Positions 13,534 to 19,899 of a stretch of 19,899 nucleotides of DNA are shown here, in pieces (position 1 is the first letter of the stretch; every line of letters starts with the position of its first letter). The notes beneath the pieces were generated by a model. The model had not been told where the DNA came from, searched no databases, and saw only the letters and a list, made by a program, of their open reading frames with translations. The DNA is from an uncultured Phenylobacterium sp. (GTDB lineage Bacteria; Pseudomonadota; Alphaproteobacteria; Caulobacterales; Caulobacteraceae), in assembly GCA_945952355.1 (NCBI GenBank), contig CAMFIW010000007.1, positions 1 through 19,899 of the forward strand. Direction: 5' to 3'. The position numbers and the translations under genes were made by a program.

Positions 13534-14748
13534 ATGGCCGATTTCGGAGCCGATGTTGAGCTGGAGACCTTCCGCGAGGAGGCCCGCGCCTGGCTGGACG
13601 CCAATTTCCCCACCGCCCTGAAGGGCAAGGCCGCCCAGATGGCGGGGCAGGAAGGGCCGGTCTCGGACCCGGACCTCGCCAAGTGGCGCAAGGCGATCGG
13701 CGAGAAGGGCTGGGCCACCCCGACCTGGCCCAAGGAATACGGCGGCGGCGGGCTCTCGCCGCAGCAGGCCCGGGTGCTGGCGCAGGAGATGGCCAAGGCC
13801 GGCGCCTTCAATCCGCTGATGTTCGGCATGGGCATCACCATGATCGGGCCGACCATCCTCGACTACGGCACCGAGGAACAGAAGCAGAAGCACATCCCGC
13901 CGATCGTCCGTGGCGAGGTGCGCTGGTGCGTCGGCTATTCGGAACCGGGCGCGGGCTCGGACCTCGCCTCCCTGCAGATGAAGTGCGAGGACGCCGGAGA
14001 TCACTGGAAAATCAACGGCCAAAAAATTTGGACGAGCGGCGCCCAGTGGTCGGACTGGTGCGGGGCGCTGGTGCGGACGGACTTCTCGGCGAAGAAGCAT
14101 GAAGGGATCAGCTTCATGCTGGTCGACATGCATCAGCCGGGGATCGAGACGCGGCCGATCAAGCTGATCGCGGGGGCCTCGCCGTTCTGCGAGACCTTCT
14201 TCACCGACGCGGTTGCGCCCAAGGATGCGATGCTGGGCCAGATCAATGTCGGCTGGACGGTCGGCAAGCGACTGCTGCAACACGAAAGGGCGAGCCAGAC
14301 GGGCGCTCCGGGGGGCGGTGGCGGACGAGTCACGCCGCTTTACGAGCTGGCCAAGCGCTATTGCGAGGTCGATGGGGCCGGCCGGATCGCCGATACCGAC
14401 CTGCGCGCGCGGGTGATCAAGAACGAGATGGACGCGCGCACCCACGGCCTGACGCTCGCCCGGGCGGTGGCGGAGGCGAAGGGCGCGTCGGGGGCGACCA
14501 ACGCCGCCTCTGTGTTGAAGAACTCCGCCACCAACGTCGCCCAGACCCGCGCCGAGCTGACCCTCGAGATCATGGGCGCCCAGGGCCTGGGCTGGGACGG
14601 CGAGGCGTTCCGCAAGGAAGAGATCGAGGCGGTGCGCGGCTGGCTCGGCGGCAAGGCGATGTCGATCTACGGCGGCTCGGCCGAGATCCAGAACAACATC
14701 ATCTCCAAGCGGATCCTGGGCCTGCCGGACGCGACCGGATCGGCCTGA
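13534..14748 (+). CDS. Acyl-CoA dehydrogenase family protein
   Basis: The 404-residue FAD enzyme would oxidise an acyl-CoA to the enoyl-CoA and pass electrons to ETF. It has the helical N-terminal domain, the central beta-domain signature CVGYSEPGAGSDLASLQ (from 132) with IWTSGAQWSDW, and a C-terminal helical domain ending IYGGSAEIQNNIISKRILGL. At the position where medium-chain enzymes carry the catalytic Glu (Y-E-G) it has Gly380 (Y379-G-G), as in a large subgroup of bacterial ACADs whose base lies elsewhere or which pair with a second subunit. AGGGAGAG lies about 7 nt before the ATG. The substrate is unknown, with branched, steroid or aromatic acyl-CoA possible, and no CoA ligase or hydratase adjoins it. 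Confidence 0.92.
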   Translation: MADFGADVELETFREEARAWLDANFPTALKGKAAQMAGQEGPVSDPDLAKWRKAIGEKGWATPTWPKEYGGGGLSPQQARVLAQEMAKAGAFNPLMFGMGITMIGPTILDYGTEEQKQKHIPPIVRGEVRWCVGYSEPGAGSDLASLQMKCEDAGDHWKINGQKIWTSGAQWSDWCGALVRTDFSAKKHEGISFMLVDMHQPGIETRPIKLIAGASPFCETFFTDAVAPKDAMLGQINVGWTVGKRLLQHERASQTGAPGGGGGRVTPLYELAKRYCEVDGAGRIADTDLRARVIKNEMDARTHGLTLARAVAEAKGASGATNAASVLKNSATNVAQTRAELTLEIMGAQGLGWDGEAFRKEEIEAVRGWLGGKAMSIYGGSAEIQNNIISKRILGLPDATGSA

Positions 14749-14830
14749 TCCCGAAGGGATCGCCGGCCGGCGGTCGCTCGCCTCCACCGGGGCAGGGCGG
14801 GAGGGGGACCAGCCGGCCGACTGAAGACCG
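14747..14830. terminator. Hairpin-rich spacer between convergent genes
   Basis: GATCCC-GAA-GGGATC (14747-14761) is a perfect hairpin overlapping the acyl-CoA dehydrogenase stop codon, followed by a GCCGGCCGGC block. GCCGGCCGGCGGTC can also pair imperfectly with GACCAGCCGGCC further on (about 14805-14819). No T-tract is present. It may act as a weak bidirectional terminator or be a decayed copy of a palindromic repeat. Confidence 0.4.
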
Positions 14831-14862
14831 GCGCTGGGGGACGCCGATCTTGTCCGAAAACC

Positions 14863-16899
14863 TCACCAAATCCGGACGCGGTTCTCCGGGGCGACGTACA
14901 TGGCGTCGCCCGGCTTGACCCCGAAGGCGTCGTAGAAGGCGTCGATGTTGCGCGTCGGGATGTCGACCCGGGCGCGAGCCGGCGAGTGCGGGTCGGAGAC
15001 AAGCAGCTGGCGCTGGCGATCGTCGCGCACCTTGGAGCGCCAGACCTGGGCCCAGCCCAGGAACACCCGCTGGTCGCCGGTCAGGCCGTCGATGACGGGA
15101 GCCGGCTGGCCCTTCAGCGAGACATGGTAGGCGTCGAGCGCCAGCAGCACCCCGCCCAGGTCGCCGATGTTCTCGCCCATGGTCTGCTCGCCCTTGATGA
15201 AGGCGCCGGGCAGGATCTCCATCGCCGAGTACTGGGCGCCCAGCTTGGCGGCCTCGGCCTTGAACTTGTCGGCGTCCTGCGGCGTCCACCAGTCGACCAG
15301 CCGCCCGTCGCCGTCGGATTTGCGGCCCTGGTCGTCGAAGCCATGGGTGATCTCGTGGCCGATCACCCCGCCGATGGCGCCGTAATTGACCGCCATGTCC
15401 GCCTGGGGATCGAAGAACGGCGGCTGCAGGATCGCGGCCGGGAAGAAGATGCCGTTCTTGGTCGAGGTGTAATAGGCGTTCACCGTCGCCGGCGTCATGG
15501 ACCATTCCTTGCGGTCCACCGGCTTGTCGAGGCGGGCGAGCTGGCGGTTCCACTCGAAGCGGTTGGCGCGCTCGACATTGCCGAACAGGTCGCCGTCCTT
15601 GACCGTCAGGGCGGAATAGTCGCGCCAGGTGTCCGGATAGCCGATCGAGACGCTGAACTTCGACAGCTTCTCCAGCGCCTTGGTCTTGGTCTCCGGGCCC
15701 ATCCAGGTCAGGTGCTCGATGCGGCCCTTCATGGCGGTGAGGATGTCGTTCACCAGGGCCACGGCCTTGGCCTTGTCCTGCGGGGTGAAATAGCTCTGGA
15801 CGTAGAGGCGGCCGAGCGCCTCGCCGATCTGGTCGTCGACCAGGGCCACGCCCCGCTTCCAGCGCGGCTTGGGCTCCGCCTGGCCGGTGATCACCTTGTC
15901 GCGGAACTGGTAGTGGGCGTCGTCGAACGCCTTGGAGAGATAGGGCGCGGCCTGGTCGGCCAGGGTGAAGGCCTCATAGGCTTTCAGGGTGTCGACCGGG
16001 GTCGCCGCGTAGATGGCGGCGATCTTCGGAAGCGCGCTGTCCTCGCGGACCACGACGCGCTTCACCTTGCCCAGGCCGGCGCCTTGCAGGAAGGCGGCCC
16101 AGGGGAAGCCGGGGGCGTCGGCGGCGAGCTTGGCCGGGTCGGAGGGATTGTAGGTCAGGTCGCGGTCGCGGCGCTGGGCGGCGGTCCAGGAGACCTTGGC
16201 GATCTCGGTCTCCATGGCGACGATCGCCTTGGCGTTGGCCGCCGGCTCCGGCCAGCCGGCCAGGGTCAGGATCTGGGCGACATAGGCCTCGTACTTGGCC
16301 TTCTGGTCGCCGAAGCGGGCTTCCAGATAGTAGTCGCGGTTGGGCAGGGTCAGGCCCGCCTGGGTGACATAGACCGCGTAGCGGGTCGGGTCCTTGCCGT
16401 CGTCGGAGATGAAGGCGCCGAAGACCGCGCCGCCGAAGTCGCCCTGGGTCTTGCCCATCAGGCGGGCGATGTCCTCGCGGGTCCTGGCGGCCTTGATGGC
16501 GGCGAGGCCGGGGGCCAGCGGCTTGGCGCCCAGGGCGTCGACGGCCGTCTCGTCCATGAAGCTGCGATAGAGGGCGCCGATCTTCGCGTCGTCGCCGGTG
16601 GCCGCCTTGTTGGCGGCGGCCGTTTCCAGGAGATCGTGCATCCGCGCGCTGGAGAGTTCGCGCAGGGCGTCGAAGGATCCGTAGCTGGAACGGTCGGCGG
16701 GAATCTCCAGCCGCTTCAGCCACGCGCCGTTGGCGTAGTCGTAGAAGTCCTGGCCGGGGCTGACGGCCTTGTCCTGTCCGGAGGCGTCGAAGCCCCATGC
16801 GCCCATGCGCGGCGCGGTCAGCGAAGGATCGGCGGCATGCGCGGCCGTGGCCAGGGCGCACGCCGCGACCGCGGCGAGCCAGAACGACTTCATGGACAT
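14863..16899 (-). CDS. M13-family zinc metallopeptidase (neprilysin/PepO type)
   Basis: This 678-residue exported peptidase has the zinc site H515-E-I-T-H519, the third ligand E576 in GENIGDLGG with D580, the substrate-binding NAYY in TVNAYYTSTKNG, and a C terminus ending VRIW, all typical of family M13. It opens MSMKSFWLAAVAACALATAAHAADP (shown in part: signal with Lys4 and hydrophobic 5-19), which could be cut after AHA, or lipidated at Cys14 since VAAC fits a lipobox. I preferred ATG 16899, with GAG 5 nt upstream; ATG 16893 is an alternative. It converges on the acyl-CoA dehydrogenase and starts 69 bp after the FAD gene on the same strand. It probably digests short peptides in the periplasm or at the outer membrane. 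Confidence 0.94.
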   Translation of the reverse strand: MSMKSFWLAAVAACALATAAHAADPSLTAPRMGAWGFDASGQDKAVSPGQDFYDYANGAWLKRLEIPADRSSYGSFDALRELSSARMHDLLETAAANKAATGDDAKIGALYRSFMDETAVDALGAKPLAPGLAAIKAARTREDIARLMGKTQGDFGGAVFGAFISDDGKDPTRYAVYVTQAGLTLPNRDYYLEARFGDQKAKYEAYVAQILTLAGWPEPAANAKAIVAMETEIAKVSWTAAQRRDRDLTYNPSDPAKLAADAPGFPWAAFLQGAGLGKVKRVVVREDSALPKIAAIYAATPVDTLKAYEAFTLADQAAPYLSKAFDDAHYQFRDKVITGQAEPKPRWKRGVALVDDQIGEALGRLYVQSYFTPQDKAKAVALVNDILTAMKGRIEHLTWMGPETKTKALEKLSKFSVSIGYPDTWRDYSALTVKDGDLFGNVERANRFEWNRQLARLDKPVDRKEWSMTPATVNAYYTSTKNGIFFPAAILQPPFFDPQADMAVNYGAIGGVIGHEITHGFDDQGRKSDGDGRLVDWWTPQDADKFKAEAAKLGAQYSAMEILPGAFIKGEQTMGENIGDLGGVLLALDAYHVSLKGQPAPVIDGLTGDQRVFLGWAQVWRSKVRDDRQRQLLVSDPHSPARARVDIPTRNIDAFYDAFGVKPGDAMYVAPENRVRIW

Positions 16900-16956
16900 G
16901 CGAACTCTGAGAGCGGGAGAGGCGCGGACCATGACCGCCCGCGCCCCGCTCGCCAC

Positions 16957-16972
16957 GTTACATTTTAGTTAC
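16957..16972 (-). promoter_or_regulatory. GTAAC-N6-GTAAC direct repeat upstream of the M13 gene
   Basis: Read on the minus strand, GTAAC occurs twice with 11-bp periodicity, one helical turn, about 58 bp before the peptidase start. Between them TAAAAT (plus 16962-16967) resembles a -10 box but has no matching -35. Head-to-tail half-sites one turn apart are the usual target of OmpR/PhoB-type response regulators (compare CpxR GTAAA-N5-GTAAA). The specific regulator is unknown. Confidence 0.35.
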
Positions 16973-18240
16973 GTTTCGGCGGCCCGCCCGGCGAGCAGGG
17001 CCGAGGCTTCGCGGGCGGCGCCGATGGCGCTGGCGGCGGCCGCGTCAGAGAGCATGCCCGCGTCGCCCACCCAGTCGCCGGCCAGGAAGAGACCGGGCGC
17101 ATCCGCCACGATGACCGGCGTGCGGCGCCCCTCCGTACGCCAGCCCGGAAGATCGTGGGCGACCTGGATGCCGACCAGCCGCTGTTTGTGGACCAAGGCC
17201 TCCCGCCAATCCGGCCTCAGGCGGTCCGCCAGCCGCTCCAACTCCCGCAGGTGGACGGGATCGGGCGCTTCGTCAGGTGCGAGATAGCGGCCCAGATGTA
17301 GCAGGCCGCCGCCCGGCGGCGCCAACTCGGCCACCGCCGAATGGAGGGACAGGTAGGTCGGCGCATCCATGCCCAGCGCGAATTCCGCACCAGGCTCGGG
17401 GTTCGCGAGCCCGAGGTCGAGACCCATCATTCGCAAAGGCCGCGCCGCCTGTGCGGCGGTGGCGATGTCCCGTGAGTCGGCGACCAGGTCGCGCGCCGCC
17501 GTCGGCGAGGCGGCCAGGATGACGGCGTCGAAGGCTTGCGGCGCCTGGCCGGCGAATTCGAGCCGCCAAGCGTGATGTTCGCGCCGGATCGCCAAGACCC
17601 GATGTTCGGAACGCAGCACCGCGCCAGCGCTGGTCGCAGCCTGCGCCAGGCCTGCGATCAAGGCGCGCCAGCCCCCATCGACGTAGAGCACGCCGCCAAA
17701 GCTCAACCGCACCTGGTCCAGCGCCGCCTTGGCGTCGATCTCATCCGGCGCATGCGAATAGCTGGACACCCGCACCAGGGCCTCGATCACCATCCGCACC
17801 TTCCCCGGCAGGCCTTCGGTGAAGGCGCGCAGCGGGGCTCCGCGGTCGCCCGCGGCGCCTTCGCCGATCTGCGCCAGGACCTCGGCGAGACGGGCGCCTT
17901 CGGCTGGGTTCAGAGGCGCCGCGACGCGGCCGGCGGCGGGGCGGGTCGGCAGCGGATGGGCCACGTCTCCCCAGGTCGCCATGGCGCCGTCGAGGCGCAG
18001 CCGATGGCCGGAGACCGGCACGCCGAGCTCGGCAAGGACGGCATTGAAGGCGCCGCGCACATAGAGGGCGTGCGGACCCTGGTTGAAATGGAAGCCGTCG
18101 ACAATCCGCGTCTGGGCGCGTCCTCCGAGCTCGGGTGCGGCCTCGAACAGGCGAGGCTGCAACCCTTGGCGCGCCAGTGTCGCGGCCGCGACGAGACCGG
18201 CCACGCCGCCGCCGACGATGGCGATTTCCGCAGTTTTCAT
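16969..18240 (-). CDS. FAD-dependent amine-oxidase/phytoene-desaturase-like oxidoreductase
   Basis: The 423-residue protein has an N-terminal dinucleotide-binding site GGGVAGLVAA (10-19), the ELGGRAQT segment that contacts FAD in amine oxidases and carotenoid desaturases, and the C-terminal GLFLAGDWVGDAGMLSDAAA (383-402) closing the FAD site. The reaction is not predictable: relatives include phytoene desaturases, protoporphyrinogen oxidases and many uncharacterised proteins. GAGGG stands about 5 nt before the ATG. It diverges from the Rrf2 regulator across 56 bp containing two operators, so Rrf2 control of this gene is likely. The M13 gene follows on the same strand after 69 bp with its own possible promoter. 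Confidence 0.85.
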   Translation of the reverse strand: MKTAEIAIVGGGVAGLVAAATLARQGLQPRLFEAAPELGGRAQTRIVDGFHFNQGPHALYVRGAFNAVLAELGVPVSGHRLRLDGAMATWGDVAHPLPTRPAAGRVAAPLNPAEGARLAEVLAQIGEGAAGDRGAPLRAFTEGLPGKVRMVIEALVRVSSYSHAPDEIDAKAALDQVRLSFGGVLYVDGGWRALIAGLAQAATSAGAVLRSEHRVLAIRREHHAWRLEFAGQAPQAFDAVILAASPTAARDLVADSRDIATAAQAARPLRMMGLDLGLANPEPGAEFALGMDAPTYLSLHSAVAELAPPGGGLLHLGRYLAPDEAPDPVHLRELERLADRLRPDWREALVHKQRLVGIQVAHDLPGWRTEGRRTPVIVADAPGLFLAGDWVGDAGMLSDAAAASAIGAAREASALLAGRAAET

Positions 18241-18252
18241 CGAGCCCTCTTT

Positions 18253-18269
18253 CGGACAATTTGTGTCCG
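18253..18269. promoter_or_regulatory. Operator copy 1 (CGGACA-N5-TGTCCG)
   Basis: A perfect 6-bp inverted repeat with a 5-nt AT-rich spacer, CGGACAATTTGTGTCCG. It overlaps the proposed -10 of the FAD gene and the -35 of the Rrf2 gene. It is 24 bp, centre to centre, from copy 2. Confidence 0.7.
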
Positions 18270-18289
18270 TTTAAATCGGATGATAAATG
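18261..18289 (+). promoter_or_regulatory. Candidate promoter of the Rrf2 gene (leaderless mRNA)
   Basis: TTGTGT (18261-18266) and TAAATG (18284-18289) are 17 nt apart. A start site 7-8 nt after the -10 would fall at the ATG (18297), and no Shine-Dalgarno is visible, so the message may be leaderless. Both boxes lie within the operators, suggesting autorepression. Confidence 0.45.
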
Positions 18290-18296
18290 TCCGCAA
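18268..18296 (-). promoter_or_regulatory. Candidate promoter of the FAD oxidoreductase gene
   Basis: On the minus strand TTGCGG (18296-18291) and TAAACG (18273-18268) are 17 nt apart, 28 bp before the start codon. The boxes overlap operator copy 2 and the edge of copy 1, so binding there would block transcription. Confidence 0.45.
18277..18293. promoter_or_regulatory. Operator copy 2 (CGGATG-N5-TGTCCG)
   Basis: CGGATGATAAATGTCCG has the same 17-bp length, the same right half-site TGTCCG and nearly the same left half-site as copy 1. The two copies are the only conspicuous symmetric sequences in the 56-bp divergent spacer. Confidence 0.65.
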
Positions 18297-18812
18297 ATGA
18301 AAACTCTCGAAGGTGTCGAGTGGGCGGCCCATGCCTGCGCCGTCCTGGCCGGGCTGTCGCCGGGCGCCAGCTTGAACGCCGCCGCCCTGGCGGAATTTCA
18401 CGAGCTGCCGCCGGCCTATATGGCTAAGCACCTGCAGGCGCTGGTGCGTGCGGGCGTGCTGACGGCGAGCCGCGGCGGCGGTGGCGGATATCGCCTGGCC
18501 CGCCCCGCCGACGAGATCAGCCTGTGGGACGTGCAGGCGGCGATCGAGGGGCCGGGACCGAGCTTCCGCTGCCAGGACATTCGCAGGAACGGCCCCTGCG
18601 CCGGCTGTGCGCCCGCGAGCCTGCCCTGCGATATCGCGAGCGCCTTCCACGCCGCGGATGCAGCCTATCGCGCCCAGTTGAAGACGGTCAGCGTCGCCGA
18701 GATCGCCCGGCGCGTGGGCCAGAAGTACGGCCCCGATGGCCGTGCGCACTTCGGCGATTGGGCGAGGCGCAACGGCGCCGCACCGCTGGAGGGGCGGCGC
18801 GCGCCGTCCTAG
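18297..18812 (+). CDS. Rrf2-family transcriptional regulator
   Basis: This 171-residue DNA-binding protein has the Rrf2 winged helix: WAAHACAVLAGL, the recognition region LPPAYMAKHLQALVRAGVL (38-56), and the wing SRGGGGGYRLARPADEISLW. It then has four cysteines, C92, C101, C104 and C111 (RCQDIRRNGPCAGC...PCD), where IscR and NsrR hold an iron-sulfur cluster, though the spacing (x8, x2, x6) is different. The member could therefore sense redox, nitric oxide or iron, or bind zinc. ATG 18297 was chosen because it matches the family's N terminus; upstream in-frame codons run through the operators. It diverges from the FAD oxidoreductase gene, the likely target, and probably represses itself. Confidence 0.88.
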   Translation: MKTLEGVEWAAHACAVLAGLSPGASLNAAALAEFHELPPAYMAKHLQALVRAGVLTASRGGGGGYRLARPADEISLWDVQAAIEGPGPSFRCQDIRRNGPCAGCAPASLPCDIASAFHAADAAYRAQLKTVSVAEIARRVGQKYGPDGRAHFGDWARRNGAAPLEGRRAPS

Positions 18813-18882
18813 CGGCTGCGGTGCGGGGACGCGAACGGCATCCGGGCATGGCGATCCGGCGCCCCAGGCCGTACGAAGGGGC

Positions 18883-19899
18883 ATGACCCCGCGCTCCGCC
18901 GATCTCGCCGCCTTGCAGACGCCCTGCCTCATCGTCGACGAGGCGAAGATGACCCGCAGTATCGAGGCGATGGCGGCGAAGGCGCGGGCGCTGGGCGTGA
19001 CGCTGCGGCCGCACCTGAAGACCGCCAAGTCGGTCGACGTGGCGCGGCGCCTGCTGACCGGCGGGACGGGCCCCGCGACGGTCTCGACCCTGGCCGAGGC
19101 CGAAGTGTTCGCGGCCGCGGGCGTGGCCGACATCCTCTATGCGGTGGGGATCGCGCCGCAGAAGCTCGACCGGGTGCAGGCGATCCGGCGGCGGGGTTGC
19201 GACCTTGCCGTGATCCTCGACACCCTCGAGCAGGCCGACGCGGTGGCCGAGGCGTCCCGCCGGGCGGGCGAGGCGATCCCGGCCCTGATCGAGATCGACA
19301 GCGACGGCCATCGGGGCGGCCTGAAGCCGGCCGATCCGATGCTGGTCGAGGTGGGGCGGCGGCTGCACGACGGCGGAGCCGCGATGCGCGGCGTCGTCAC
19401 CCATGCGGGCGGCAGCTATGACGTGGTGGGCCCGGCCGGCCACGAAGTCTTCGCCGAGCAGGAGCGCGCCGCCGCCGTGGGCGCGGCCGAGGCCCTCCGC
19501 GCGGCGGGCCTGCCTTGTCCGGTGGTGAGCGTGGGGTCGACGCCGACGGCGCGGGCCGCGCGCGACCTGACCGGCGTCACCGAACTGCGGGCCGGGGTCT
19601 ATGTGTTCTTCGACCTGGTCATGGCGGGTATCGAGGCCTGCGCGGTGGAGGACATCGCGCTCTCGGTCCTGACCACGGTGATCGGCCGCCAGGCGGACCG
19701 GGGCTGGCTGCTGGTCGACGCCGGCTGGATGGCGCTGTCGCGCGACCGGGGCACGGCCGGCCAGGCGGTCGACCAGGGCTATGGCCTGGTCTGCGACGAG
19801 GCCGGCCAGGTGTTGCCCGACCTGATCGTGATCAAGGCGAACCAGGCACACGGGATCGTCGCACCCCGGCCGCGCGCGCCGGCGCTCGACCTGCCGGTC
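18883..19899 (+). CDS. DSD1/D-threonine-aldolase-like PLP enzyme (3' end outside window)
   Basis: At least 339 codons are open to the window edge with no stop. The N terminus has LQTPCLIVDEAKM and LRPHLKTAKS, in which K46 is the expected PLP-binding lysine of the fold-III (alanine-racemase-like) D-serine dehydratase/D-threonine aldolase family. VSVGSTPTAR and ELRAGVYVFFDLVM (phosphate binding and dimer core) follow, then VDAGWMALSRDRG. NQAHG (H323) is near the place where family members bind a metal. Likely reactions are D-threonine or other 3-hydroxy-D-amino acid cleavage, or D-serine dehydration. AAGGGG lies just before the ATG. It starts 70 bp after the Rrf2 gene on the same strand, so cotranscription is possible. 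Confidence 0.87.
   Translation, partial: MTPRSADLAALQTPCLIVDEAKMTRSIEAMAAKARALGVTLRPHLKTAKSVDVARRLLTGGTGPATVSTLAEAEVFAAAGVADILYAVGIAPQKLDRVQAIRRRGCDLAVILDTLEQADAVAEASRRAGEAIPALIEIDSDGHRGGLKPADPMLVEVGRRLHDGGAAMRGVVTHAGGSYDVVGPAGHEVFAEQERAAAVGAAEALRAAGLPCPVVSVGSTPTARAARDLTGVTELRAGVYVFFDLVMAGIEACAVEDIALSVLTTVIGRQADRGWLLVDAGWMALSRDRGTAGQAVDQGYGLVCDEAGQVLPDLIVIKANQAHGIVAPRPRAPALDLPV

Noticed and set aside
14986..16968. 660-codon open frame on the plus strand
   Set aside because: It is antisense to the M13 peptidase, whose zinc motifs and signal peptide are intact. Long antisense frames are expected in DNA this GC-rich, and its product has no recognisable domain.
18237..19133. 298-codon minus-strand frame over the Rrf2 gene and PLP-enzyme start
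   Set aside because: Opposite strand to two recognisable genes; no family resemblance.

Overview
This is a GC-rich chromosomal window whose gene content and codon use point to an alphaproteobacterium, most likely of the Caulobacteraceae (Caulobacter, Phenylobacterium or a relative). The clues are the hisS-hisZ-hisG operon, a HisRS with an alphaproteobacterial-type motif 2 loop, the stem-loop-rich intergenic repeats, and alternative TTG and GTG starts. Genus is inference. No transposase, phage gene, CRISPR array, tRNA or rRNA is visible. The window reads as ordinary core chromosome with a few well-built regulatory regions.

Layout. Positions 1-60 hold the end of a dispersed palindromic repeat. 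A MaoC-like hotdog protein (62-454, minus) diverges from a three-domain DsbD/ScsB-type reductant transporter (602-2761, plus). A 131-bp second copy of the repeat separates that gene from a small exported hypothetical (2909-3355, minus). Next comes a plus-strand operon: pgi, an SDR oxidoreductase, and a second SDR with FabL-like catalytic spacing (3442-6685). It converges, with overlapping stop codons, on a siderophore-interacting flavoreductase (6682-7440, minus).

The centre is hisS-hisZ-hisG (7781-11337). It is preceded by a previously unlabelled 25-codon leader ORF with seven His codons (7549-7626), two stable hairpins with a competing pairing, and a second 19-codon ORF in frame with hisS whose Shine-Dalgarno lies in a hairpin arm. 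Together these look like ribosome-mediated attenuation of HisRS plus the first enzyme of histidine synthesis, possibly acting on translation because no U-tract follows the hairpins.

Downstream of hisG is a 373-bp structured, relatively AT-rich gap ending in a strong intrinsic terminator and possibly carrying a small RNA. Then come an HI0933-type flavoprotein (TTG start), a single-domain PAS protein (GTG start) and an acyl-CoA dehydrogenase (plus). These are followed on the minus strand by an M13 zinc peptidase and an amine-oxidase-like FAD protein. The FAD gene diverges from an Rrf2 regulator across a 56-bp spacer with two nearly identical 17-bp operators. The window ends inside a DSD1/D-threonine-aldolase-like PLP enzyme.

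The two best leads are the his leader region (about 7549-7781) and the Rrf2 divergon (18241-18296).
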